49,320 nt of DNA from Pseudobacteriovorax antillogorgiicola. GTDB lineage: Bacteria; Bdellovibrionota_B; Oligoflexia; Oligoflexales; RGVZ01. Location of the stretch: NCBI GenBank assembly GCA_945898195.1, contig CAMDHM010000020.1:1-49320 (forward strand). Reading direction: 5' to 3'. The translations under genes were made by a program, and so were the position numbers. A model generated the notes under the pieces. The model worked only from the letters and a program-made list of their open reading frames with translations. It did not search any database and was not told where the DNA came from. Position 1 is the stretch's first letter; every line of letters starts with the position of its first letter. Of the stretch, positions 15,783 through 23,547 are shown piece by piece.

Positions 15783-16810
15783 TGCAAACGGAAACGACCA
15801 GCACGGGACACGCCTCTGCTCCAGGAAAATTAATGCTCGCCGGAGAATACGCCGTACTCGATGGAGGCCGCGCATTGGCCGTTGCCCTCGACGGCGAACT
15901 ACAAGTCCGTTGCGATGCCTTTCATGAAACTGGGGCTGCCGGCGCGACAAGCACCACCCTTGAGCTTCACAGCAACCTATGGCTTGAGCCAAAGATCATA
16001 GAGGTGGATCACGACAACGAGCCTTTGATGTCTGATCCTTTTATCGACGCTGCCATCAGCGCACTTTCGGCTTGGGCAAGCAAACCGTCAAAAGTAATTT
16101 TTCACGTCAAGGCCAACCTCGATCCAACCCACGGCGTAGGATCCTCATCGGCGCTGCGCCTTGCCGTCCTTGCGTCTGCCAAACATATCGCTGCTGGTTC
16201 GCTGATTAACGTCGCAGAATTGGCTGATTCCGCACTTGAACTTCAACGCCGGGCGCAACCAGCTGCCTCAGGGTATGACATCGCCGTTCAAAGCCGTGGC
16301 GGCCTGATCGAATTTCGCCAAGGCGCAACACGTTCCTTATCGGTGCGCGCTGAAAATCATTTGGATAAGTTAGCCAGCTGCATCGTGATCATGGTCGGCG
16401 GTGTGGGTGCTTCGACGGGAGCAACAATGATCCTGTTTCTTGATTGGCTTGTAAAAAATAAAGCACATGCCGAATTGATGCACCTCTCGGAAACCCTCGT
16501 CGATGCCTGGCAGGAGTTTCTAACATCGCCTGCAAATACAGGCCTTTCACAGCTAATCAAGGCCGTTGGTCAACACCGCACCCTAATGGCCAAGTCTCCG
16601 GTTTTCCCTGAACGAATCGCTACCATTTTGGAAAAAATCACGGGATTGGATGCGACGTGGACATGGAAAACAACCGGTGCCGGCGGTGAAGATGCCATTA
16701 TTTTGATTGGCGCCAACGAGACCCTTAAAGCTCCATGCGAGGCGTTATCTAAAATAGGTTGGCACCAATCGCCCTTCAACTTCACGCCCCAAGGGCTTAC
16801 AACATGGTAA
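15782..16810 (+). CDS. mvaK2: Phosphomevalonate kinase (GHMP family)
   Basis: 342 residues from the ATG that shares a base with the mvaA stop. The N-terminus has SAPGKLMLAGEYAVLDGG, the GHMP motif 1 with the GEYAVL form typical of phosphomevalonate kinases. The phosphate loop is THGVGSSSALRLAV, the PAASGYDIAVQSRGG segment matches the PMK S-G-x-D-x-A motif, and the C-terminal KTTGAGGEDAIIL is motif 3. It phosphorylates mevalonate-5-phosphate. Assignment as PMK and not mevalonate kinase is by elimination as well as motif, because the GHMP gene at 17906 is the better mevalonate kinase. The stop overlaps the next gene's start by seven bases. Confidence 0.85.
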   Translation: MQTETTSTGHASAPGKLMLAGEYAVLDGGRALAVALDGELQVRCDAFHETGAAGATSTTLELHSNLWLEPKIIEVDHDNEPLMSDPFIDAAISALSAWASKPSKVIFHVKANLDPTHGVGSSSALRLAVLASAKHIAAGSLINVAELADSALELQRRAQPAASGYDIAVQSRGGLIEFRQGATRSLSVRAENHLDKLASCIVIMVGGVGASTGATMILFLDWLVKNKAHAELMHLSETLVDAWQEFLTSPANTGLSQLIKAVGQHRTLMAKSPVFPERIATILEKITGLDATWTWKTTGAGGEDAIILIGANETLKAPCEALSKIGWHQSPFNFTPQGLTTW

Positions 16811-17916
16811 AAAACACTCCACAGCAAACGGAGAATGAAACCACGGTCAGGGCCACTGCGCCAAGCAACATCGCCTTGATCAAATATTGGGGTAAATCAG
16901 ATGCGACCTTGAATTGGCCTGCCAATGATTCCATCTCGATGACACTAAGTCGCGCGCGAACGATAACATCAGCCACCATCCGATCCAATGCGCCTGCGGA
17001 AAATTGCCATCGTTTGGCTTTCAGAACATCGGCAACGAAATCCATTGCGGTTCGGGATCAGGAAAAAACCACGCGTTTTTTGGAATGGCTGCGACGCGAA
17101 ATCAAACCGTATGGATCAGCCGAAGGGGCTTTAGACCTACTGACCTATAATAGTTTCCCGTCGTCATGCGGCATAGCCAGCAGTGCCAGTGGGTTTGCCG
17201 CTCTGACAGTGGCTGCCACAGCAGCTTGGACGGGAACCAAAAATTTCGCCGAACTTCACGACCTTGGCATTTCGCGCGCTCACTTGTCCGATTGGGCGCG
17301 GCGCGGCTCGGGAAGTGCTTGTCGGAGCATACATGGTGGATTCGTTCAGTGGGAGCGAGGGCATTCTCCAAACACCCAAAAGATAAACCCAGTTTTTTCT
17401 GTGGAACACTGGCCCCTTACAGACCTGATTGTTTTGATCGACCGAGGAGCAAAGTCTACAAGTTCGACCGAGGGACATGCCCGCGCCTTTACCAGTCCAC
17501 TGATGAACGTTCGCCTATCGGGCTTAGGCGAACGCCTAAAGAACTGCGCTCAAGCCATCGAAGGTCGCGACCTTGAACGACTCGGAACGATCATTGAAGC
17601 CGAATCCATTGAAATGCACGCGGTGATGATGACTTCAAATCCTCGAACAGATTATTTTGGCAGCGCCACCATTAATTTTATTTCTTGGCTTCGCAAATCA
17701 CGCGCAAAAGGCGAGTTTTCTGCATGGTTCACCCTCGATGCTGGGCCTAATCCACACGTGCTTTGCCGACCAGAAGATGCGGCCGCGGTCAAGGCGACCA
17801 TCTTACAAAACTTCCCAAGCTCCTCAGTAATCCATGACCAAACTGGATCTGGTGCCATCCTTGAATCCGAACAAAATTTTGGTGAATTCATTCCAGGCGG
17901 TTTCGATGGTCATTGA
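16804..17916 (+). CDS. mvaD: Diphosphomevalonate decarboxylase
   Basis: 370 residues. ATP-dependent decarboxylation of mevalonate diphosphate to IPP. Diagnostic motifs: TAPSNIALIKYWGK (about 18-31), NDSISMTLS (41-49), the phosphate loop SSCGIASSASGFAAL (120-134), RRGSGSACRSIHGGF, and FTLDAGPNPHVL, whose Asp corresponds to the catalytic aspartate of the family. The ATG at 16804 lies inside the end of mvaK2, and the gene overlaps mvaK1 by eleven bases at its own end. Length is slightly above the usual 320-340 because of insertions in the C-terminal half. Cytoplasmic. Confidence 0.92.
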   Translation: MVKNTPQQTENETTVRATAPSNIALIKYWGKSDATLNWPANDSISMTLSRARTITSATIRSNAPAENCHRLAFRTSATKSIAVRDQEKTTRFLEWLRREIKPYGSAEGALDLLTYNSFPSSCGIASSASGFAALTVAATAAWTGTKNFAELHDLGISRAHLSDWARRGSGSACRSIHGGFVQWERGHSPNTQKINPVFSVEHWPLTDLIVLIDRGAKSTSSTEGHARAFTSPLMNVRLSGLGERLKNCAQAIEGRDLERLGTIIEAESIEMHAVMMTSNPRTDYFGSATINFISWLRKSRAKGEFSAWFTLDAGPNPHVLCRPEDAAAVKATILQNFPSSSVIHDQTGSGAILESEQNFGEFIPGGFDGH

Positions 17917-18841
17917 ACGCCATTATACCGCCTGCGCTAAAACGATCCTTGTCGGCGAGCATGCCGTCGTCTATGGGGCGCAGGCTGTGGCCATGCCCCT
18001 TCACGAGATGCGTCTTGAACTCTCCGTCCGCCAAGAATCACAGCAAGGCAACCAGCGCCCGCTACTGCAAATTGAACTCGGCGGACAACCTGTGTCGCCA
18101 CAACTAGTCGAGGCTGCACGGGAGGCTGCGCGACTCCTAGACATTCCCAATCCGGGCCTTAAGATTTCTGGGACGTCGAGCATCCTTATTGGCGCCGGCC
18201 TCGGATCTTCTGCAGCTCTGTGTGTGGCGTTACTGCGTGCTCTGGCTGGTGTTTATGGTCGGGAAATTTCCGACCAGGATCTTGCACGACTTGCCAACCG
18301 CCTTGAGCAGGCATTTCATGGCACCCCCTCGGGGCTTGATACCAACGTGGTCGCCCACGAACGCGTTATCTGTTTTAGCAGACAGGAGGGAGCGCGCGAG
18401 GTTGCTGTCAGCGGCAATTGGCAATTTGCCTTAATCGATAGCGGTGAACGATGTGCCACCAACGTCATGGTCGAACATGTTGCCCCTTGGTTTCGCCAAG
18501 CAGAAACGTCACAAAGACGCATCGCCCGCTTTGACGATCTGGCTACGATCGCCGTCAGGTCACTTGAATCGGGTGATCAACACGGTCTCGCCGGCGTTAT
18601 GAATGATGCCTCTAAATTGCTTTCAGAAGCCGGAGCTATGACCCCTCTCTTGCATGAATTACGTGACGCTGCCATCGCCAGCGGAGCTCTCGCCACTAAA
18701 CTGACTGGTGCCGGTGGTGGCGGATGTCTGCTCGCTTTGCTCCCAGAAGAAAGTGCAAAGGACGTTTGCGCCAGACTTGATCATCATCTTGGTGCACGCC
18801 CGCTTATCCCCGTAACGTTGAAGGGAATTTCACAAATATGA
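17906..18841 (+). CDS. mvaK1: Mevalonate kinase (GHMP family)
   Basis: 311 residues. First kinase of the pathway, mevalonate to mevalonate-5-phosphate. Motif 1 is AKTILVGEHAVVYGAQAVA, the GEHAVV form characteristic of mevalonate kinases. The phosphate loop is IGAGLGSSAALCVAL, EQAFHGTPSGLDTNVV carries the catalytic Asp, and KLTGAGGGGCLLAL is motif 3. The start ATG overlaps the mvaD stop, and its TGA overlaps the mqnD ATG (ATGA). All five genes from IPP isomerase to mevalonate kinase are therefore contiguous; only the thiolase and HMG-CoA synthase must be encoded elsewhere. Confidence 0.92.
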   Translation: MVIERHYTACAKTILVGEHAVVYGAQAVAMPLHEMRLELSVRQESQQGNQRPLLQIELGGQPVSPQLVEAAREAARLLDIPNPGLKISGTSSILIGAGLGSSAALCVALLRALAGVYGREISDQDLARLANRLEQAFHGTPSGLDTNVVAHERVICFSRQEGAREVAVSGNWQFALIDSGERCATNVMVEHVAPWFRQAETSQRRIARFDDLATIAVRSLESGDQHGLAGVMNDASKLLSEAGAMTPLLHELRDAAIASGALATKLTGAGGGGCLLALLPEESAKDVCARLDHHLGARPLIPVTLKGISQI

Positions 18842-19689
18842 AAAAAATCACCCTTGCCTTCAGTCCTGATACGGACGATCAGTTCATGGTACAAGCCCTG
18901 CGCAACGGCCGCCTTGACTGTGGCACGTATGAATTTGAGTTTATTGTTGGCGATATCCAGGAGCTAAACGAAGCTGCCCGAACGGGAAAGTACGACATCA
19001 CCGCCATCAGCATGGCGGCCTACCCCGACTTGGTTGATGATTATTTGTTGATGCCCGTTGGCAGCAGCATCGGAGACGGATTCGGACCAGCCGTTGTGAC
19101 GCGCACGGACCGCCGGATTCCTGCCGGCACCAAATCTCTTACGGGACTTCGGGTGGCAATCCCTGGACTCCGAACTTCTGCGTTCCTTTCAGCTCGGACT
19201 CTGCTTGGCGATTTCATTCCCGTCCCCATGTACTTCATGGACATCGCCAACGCCGTTGAACAAGGCGAAGTCGATGCTGGAATCTTAATTCACGAGATGC
19301 AAATAGATTGCGAAACCCAAGGCCTAACGAAATGCTTTGACCTTGGTGCACTTTGGCATGAACGCTTCGCCCTGCCACTGCCCCTTGGCGGAAACGCGAT
19401 ACGTAGAAGCCTTGGCGCACAAAACATTCAAGCCTTGACCAAAATCTTCAAGGCCAGCATCGAGCTCGGCCTTGCCGAACGCCGGGAAACCCTAAAAGGC
19501 GCGATATCAAACGCCATGGCCAAACTAGATGAAAATCTCGGCGACCGTTACATCTCCATGTATGTCAACCACCGTAGCCTTGAACTTCACGACGACGTTT
19601 TGAATTCCCTTGATCAACTGCTCGGCGAAGGAGCCCGAATGGGACTTTACCCTGCACTGGAAATCCGAAATCATGTGGTGTCCTTGTGA
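18838..19689 (+). CDS. mqnD: MqnD, 1,4-dihydroxy-6-naphthoate synthase
   Basis: 283 residues, two-lobed periplasmic-binding-protein fold of the MqnA/MqnD family, used here as a cytoplasmic enzyme. MqnD converts cyclic dehypoxanthine futalosine to 1,4-dihydroxy-6-naphthoate in futalosine-dependent menaquinone synthesis. Evidence: N-terminal LAFSPDTDDQFMVQAL, the KYDITAISMAAYPD segment, VGSSIGDGFGPAVV, and a late GLTKCFDLGALWHE followed by LPLPLGGNAI, which matches MqnD more closely than MqnA. The usual acidic IHEGQ is IHEMQ here. The gene overlaps mvaK1 and is followed directly by an MqnE-type gene, supporting the assignment. Confidence 0.85.
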   Translation: MKKITLAFSPDTDDQFMVQALRNGRLDCGTYEFEFIVGDIQELNEAARTGKYDITAISMAAYPDLVDDYLLMPVGSSIGDGFGPAVVTRTDRRIPAGTKSLTGLRVAIPGLRTSAFLSARTLLGDFIPVPMYFMDIANAVEQGEVDAGILIHEMQIDCETQGLTKCFDLGALWHERFALPLPLGGNAIRRSLGAQNIQALTKIFKASIELGLAERRETLKGAISNAMAKLDENLGDRYISMYVNHRSLELHDDVLNSLDQLLGEGARMGLYPALEIRNHVVSL

Positions 19690-19715
19690 CCAAGCCATTG
19701 AACGGGAGAAGCAAC

Positions 19716-21695
19716 ATGAGTCAGATGAAAGACATCGAAAATAAAATCGAGGCTAAGATTCGCTTGAATGAAGCCGATGCCTTATTTCTTTTTGAGTCAC
19801 CTGACCTAATGCGCATTGGCGCTTTAGCCGACCAGGTCAATCGCCGCAAAAATCAGGACCAAATCTTTTACAATATCAATCGCCACATCAATCCGACGAA
19901 TATATGCGCGCTTTCATGTAAATTCTGTGCATTCTCGCGCAAGCCTGGTGAAGAAGGGGCCTACGCATACGAGATTGATGAGATGGTGGAAAAGGCACGC
20001 AGCGCTGTCAATCAAGGCGCAACTGAACTTCACATGGTTGGCGGACTACACCCTCGTTGGCCATTCAAACGCTATCTGGACATGATTGCGACCATGCACC
20101 AGGAATTTCCTAACGTTCATTTAAAGGCGTTTACGGCGGTTGAGTTGGATTGGATGGCACGCAGGGAACGCCGGAGCATGGGCGAGATCTTACAGGATTT
20201 AAAAAGCGCCGGCCTTGGATCGCTGCCAGGTGGGGGAGCTGAAATTTTCCACCCAGAGATTCGCGATCAGATATGCGACACCAAAGTCAGTGCAGAGCAA
20301 TGGATCGACACTCACCGGCTGGCTCACTCCATGGGCCTGCGATCCAACTGTACGATGCTTTATGGCCACATCGAGCGCTTCGAACACCGGGTGGACCATA
20401 TGCGCCGCCTGCGCGAACTTCAGGATGAGACTGGCGGTTTTAACGTCTTCATTCCCTTAGCCTTTCAGCCCTATCAGAACGATATGGGAATCGGCCGATA
20501 TACCTTCGGATTTGATGATTTAAAAACGATCGCCGTGGCACGCCTCTATTTGGATAATTTTGCCAATATTAAATCCTATTGGGTCATGCTGGGCCAAGAT
20601 ATCGCCCAACTTGGACTGAGCTTCGGAGCCAACGATTTTGACGGAACGGTGACCGAAGAAAAAATTTCACGCATGGCAGGCGGACGCGCCGGCATGGTCA
20701 TGAGTCGCAGCGACCTAGAACATTTAATCCTCCGGGCTGGCCGAACCCCAGTGGAACGTGACACCCTTTACCGTCCTATCAACCTTGAAAAATCTTTGGC
20801 TAGGGCCGCAGAAATGCGGACCAGTGCGGGCGATTCTGCACCCTTGGTGCTGCCCGTTGGGCGTGCCCGAACATTATCTTTTGCGACAGAATCAACCACC
20901 GTACAGGTTGTAGCCAACGATCCGGCGAATTTGAATTGGCAGCACCTACTGAACGCATGCCAAGAGCTTTCAAGCGCTCCTTCGCCCGATGGAGCCCGTC
21001 AGATTATTCTCGCCGGTCTAACGGCGAGCTCGCGGTTGATGGAACAATCCTCGGTGCCAATGGCTTCAGGATTTGCAGCCCTAGCCACCGCCGGTGTGCG
21101 CCGCGTTGTAGAGGTTGCAGACGATTATGAACGTAACGACCTCCTTAGCGTTCATAAAGCTGCACACAAAGCCGACCTACCGACCACCGCCCGCATTGAA
21201 TTGCGATCTTTCACCAATCCGGCACATGCTGGAGAACCCGCCGCAAGCCGCATAGACTGGACGTTTTTTAAGCAGCAGCTGGTCCGACTCACCCAAGGTC
21301 TGCGCCCTTTAGGGATCACGGCCATCAGCCTGGAGGCCTCGCGGGACTCCGTGGTGACGGCAGGTGAGTTCTTGGATGCCATCCATAGATTGCGTTCTGC
21401 CGTTGGGGATCAGGTCGAAATTGTGACGGGAATTATAAGTCATGTCCCTACTCTGGCACCGTCTACGGGCCTGGGCAGCGACGGCTCACAGCATCCTGCA
21501 CAAAAACTAATCCCATTGCTGGCAGACTTCGGAGCGAATGACCTTGGTCTGATTGACACCAAATTGATCAAAATCAGTCGGCTCGTGGAAGACATCCGCA
21601 GCGCAGGCCTTGCAGCCAAGGTACAAGGGGCGGACCCTGTGGCTCCGAATGACTCGGAACTCGATCTGCGCCATAAACCTGATAACCGAATTTAA
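19716..21695 (+). CDS. mqnE: Aminofutalosine synthase MqnE fused to a large C-terminal module
   Basis: 659 residues from the ATG at 19716 (GGGAGAA seven bases upstream); a GTG at 19686 overlapping the mqnD stop would add ten. Residues 1 to about 368 are a radical-SAM MqnE: NPTNICALSCKFCAF gives the C64-x3-C68-x2-C71 cluster, followed by ELHMVGGLHPRW, LPGGGAEIF, MLYGHIE and NVFIPLAFQP. MqnE joins SAM to 3-enolpyruvyl-benzoate in the futalosine pathway and is normally about 370 residues. The remaining 290 residues form an additional module with only one cysteine, so no second Fe-S site. Its alternating strand/helix pattern (QIILAGLTASSR, ATAGVRRVVEVAD, FGANDLGLIDT) suggests a degenerate TIM barrel, perhaps a decayed MqnC-like domain; that is inference. 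Confidence 0.82.
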   Translation: MSQMKDIENKIEAKIRLNEADALFLFESPDLMRIGALADQVNRRKNQDQIFYNINRHINPTNICALSCKFCAFSRKPGEEGAYAYEIDEMVEKARSAVNQGATELHMVGGLHPRWPFKRYLDMIATMHQEFPNVHLKAFTAVELDWMARRERRSMGEILQDLKSAGLGSLPGGGAEIFHPEIRDQICDTKVSAEQWIDTHRLAHSMGLRSNCTMLYGHIERFEHRVDHMRRLRELQDETGGFNVFIPLAFQPYQNDMGIGRYTFGFDDLKTIAVARLYLDNFANIKSYWVMLGQDIAQLGLSFGANDFDGTVTEEKISRMAGGRAGMVMSRSDLEHLILRAGRTPVERDTLYRPINLEKSLARAAEMRTSAGDSAPLVLPVGRARTLSFATESTTVQVVANDPANLNWQHLLNACQELSSAPSPDGARQIILAGLTASSRLMEQSSVPMASGFAALATAGVRRVVEVADDYERNDLLSVHKAAHKADLPTTARIELRSFTNPAHAGEPAASRIDWTFFKQQLVRLTQGLRPLGITAISLEASRDSVVTAGEFLDAIHRLRSAVGDQVEIVTGIISHVPTLAPSTGLGSDGSQHPAQKLIPLLADFGANDLGLIDTKLIKISRLVEDIRSAGLAAKVQGADPVAPNDSELDLRHKPDNRI

Positions 21696-21792
21696 TCGAA
21701 GACTTGGCATTGAACTGAATGGCTAACTTGATTTTGCACCTCGCCCAAGTCATCATGCTGATTGGCAACTATCAATCAGTTCAGGGTGGCAA

Positions 21793-22029
21793 ATGGAAAA
21801 GGACAATCCATTTTCGGCAGATTCGAAGCGCATCAAGCGTTTTGACTTTATTGATGGCAACGTGGAACTGGCCCAAGCCGCTAGTCGAATGGCGATCATC
21901 GCGGCCGTCGTTGGATTTTTTGGCGGAATCCTCATCACGTCGTTGATTCTTTCCGGAATCGTCGATATCGATAGATCAACGATCAAGGCCATACTGTCCG
22001 TTTTCCGGTCGTCGCACGGCCGTTCTTGA
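21793..22029 (+). CDS. Small membrane protein of unknown function
   Basis: 78 residues. A charged N-terminus (KDNPFSADSKRIKRFDF) precedes one strong transmembrane helix, MAIIAAVVGFFGGILITSL, which may continue into a hydrophobic LILSGIV, and then a basic tail. No conserved family is recognised. The ATG follows AGGGTGG. It lies between the menaquinone gene and dedA on the same strand; the 100 bases upstream contain the inverted repeat CTGATTG/CAATCAG around 21758-21779. It could be a real small protein, since the hydrophobic pattern is coherent, but it has no homology support from me. Confidence 0.5.
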   Translation: MEKDNPFSADSKRIKRFDFIDGNVELAQAASRMAIIAAVVGFFGGILITSLILSGIVDIDRSTIKAILSVFRSSHGRS

Positions 22030-22064
22030 AGCGGCTCCATCATTGAATCGACGGGTGCAAACTG

Positions 22065-22679
22065 ATGCAGGCAATTATCAAGCTTCTTGATTTCTTGATG
22101 CCATACGGCACCCACAGCTTGATTCTTATTTTCCTAATTCTGCTAGCATGCGGATTTGGTCTGCCAATGCCAGAAGACATCCTTCTTCTTAGCGCTGGAA
22201 TTTTGGCCTCCCACGGAATTGTGGACCTACACCACGCACAACTTGTTTGCTTTACCGGTGTCATTCTGGGTGACGCCATCATTTACACCCTTGGCTTGAA
22301 GCTAGGCCCACAGCTGAAGCAGCGCGGCCCATTCAAAAAAATCCTGACTCCCGAACGCGACGCCAAGGTCACTGAAGTTTTTAGAAAATATGGCACTAAG
22401 GTAATCTTCATGGCGAGATTCATGCCCGGCCTCCGAATGCCGATTTTCCTCACTTCTGGAATGTTTCGAGTGAAGTGGTGGGTTTTCATGGGCTTAGATG
22501 GATTTGCTGCCCTGATTTCAGTCCCTGTTTGGGTCTACATAGGTTATTTCTTCGGCGAGAACCTGGAACAGCTTGAAAAGGTCACCCGCCAATTTCAAAT
22601 GGGCATATACTCAATCTTGGCCGCCGTCATAATGCTCTTTATTACGCTGTTTGTGATCCGCCGGCGCGCGCGCCGGTGA
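22065..22679 (+). CDS. DedA-family inner-membrane protein
   Basis: 204 residues. DedA proteins are inner-membrane transporters implicated in recycling of undecaprenyl phosphate and other lipids. Here the family signatures are CGFGLPMPEDILLLSAGIL near the N-terminus and IFMARFMPGLRMPIFLTSG in the middle, with several hydrophobic helices and a basic VIRRRARR C-terminus. The conserved acidic residues (PED) and the R-x-x-P-G-x-R motif are present. It converges on the exonuclease gene with a 33-base gap. Confidence 0.88.
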   Translation: MQAIIKLLDFLMPYGTHSLILIFLILLACGFGLPMPEDILLLSAGILASHGIVDLHHAQLVCFTGVILGDAIIYTLGLKLGPQLKQRGPFKKILTPERDAKVTEVFRKYGTKVIFMARFMPGLRMPIFLTSGMFRVKWWVFMGLDGFAALISVPVWVYIGYFFGENLEQLEKVTRQFQMGIYSILAAVIMLFITLFVIRRRARR

Positions 22680-22712
22680 ATGCCGGTAATACGAACTATG
22701 CACGCTCCCAGC

Positions 22713-23444
22713 CTAACTCCGAATTTCTTCTTCCCTGTGGCGGCTGGCCCCCTTGTACACATCGCTAGCCAGAAACGACCGCTCCTCTTCCAATTCATCT
22801 TCTAACATTGTTTTGCCCCAAACCCGGGCATCGGGATTCCAACGATAGCCATGTTCACGAAGGATGTCCTTCGTTTCAAAAGCAGCCCCCGTCGCACTGA
22901 CCAAATATTCCCGCAAATAACTTCGCCGGATCAACTCTTCCAAATAGGGTGTCACGATCCGAAAGGTTGTCGCACAATCAAATAACGCCCGATGTGCAAA
23001 TGGATTCACAAAGCCGTGGTCGGCTGCCAAATAGTTAAGCGCCCGAGTGCGAAAGCCGTGCTTTCTCCAATTGATATGTTTTATGGAACAAGCCCAATGC
23101 GCATTGATCCCCTCAAGTTCGGGACGACGGTCTAAAAATCCGCGGTCAAAGGCCGCATTGTGGGCGATCACCACACTTGCCCGGGACAACATCTGACGGA
23201 CCACAGCCCAATCAACAGATCGACCCATCAAAAGTTCATCTGACAATCCTGTTAACTTGCCGACTTCCGCCGGCAATGGCCGACCCGGATCTTGAAGGGC
23301 TGAGTACCCCCCAATCATGTCGGCTCGCAAACCGCCGGCGGAATTTGTTGTCACAACAAATTCAACAATCCCAACCTCAACCACCTGATCCAACTTGGGA
23401 TCAATGCCCGTTGTTTCCAAATCGACAATCATACCAATGTCCAT
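22713..23444 (-). CDS. DnaQ-fold 3'-5' exonuclease
   Basis: 243 residues from the ATG at 23444 (GGAG five bases upstream); a GTG two codons earlier is possible. DEDDh exonuclease motifs: Exo I VDLETTGID, Exo II VVIAHNAAFDRGFL, and Exo III AHRALFDCATTF with the HxxxxD pattern. Such domains proofread DNA or trim RNA ends. The core ends near residue 175. The last 65 residues (KDILREHGYRWNPD, then an acidic LEDELEEERSFL) are an extension resembling the short C-terminal domain of RNase T/DnaQ-like proteins that contacts a substrate or partner. It is a stand-alone protein, not fused to a polymerase. The exact substrate is unknown. Confidence 0.83.
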   Translation of the reverse strand: MDIGMIVDLETTGIDPKLDQVVEVGIVEFVVTTNSAGGLRADMIGGYSALQDPGRPLPAEVGKLTGLSDELLMGRSVDWAVVRQMLSRASVVIAHNAAFDRGFLDRRPELEGINAHWACSIKHINWRKHGFRTRALNYLAADHGFVNPFAHRALFDCATTFRIVTPYLEELIRRSYLREYLVSATGAAFETKDILREHGYRWNPDARVWGKTMLEDELEEERSFLASDVYKGASRHREEEIRS

Positions 23445-23547
23445 TTTCACTCCAAAATCAGCAACTTATAACTGGCAAACCCTTATCTGGAATTTGCCAA
23501 CAAGGTATCATTTAAGGATCACCCGAGAACCCTTGAAGGTATATGCC

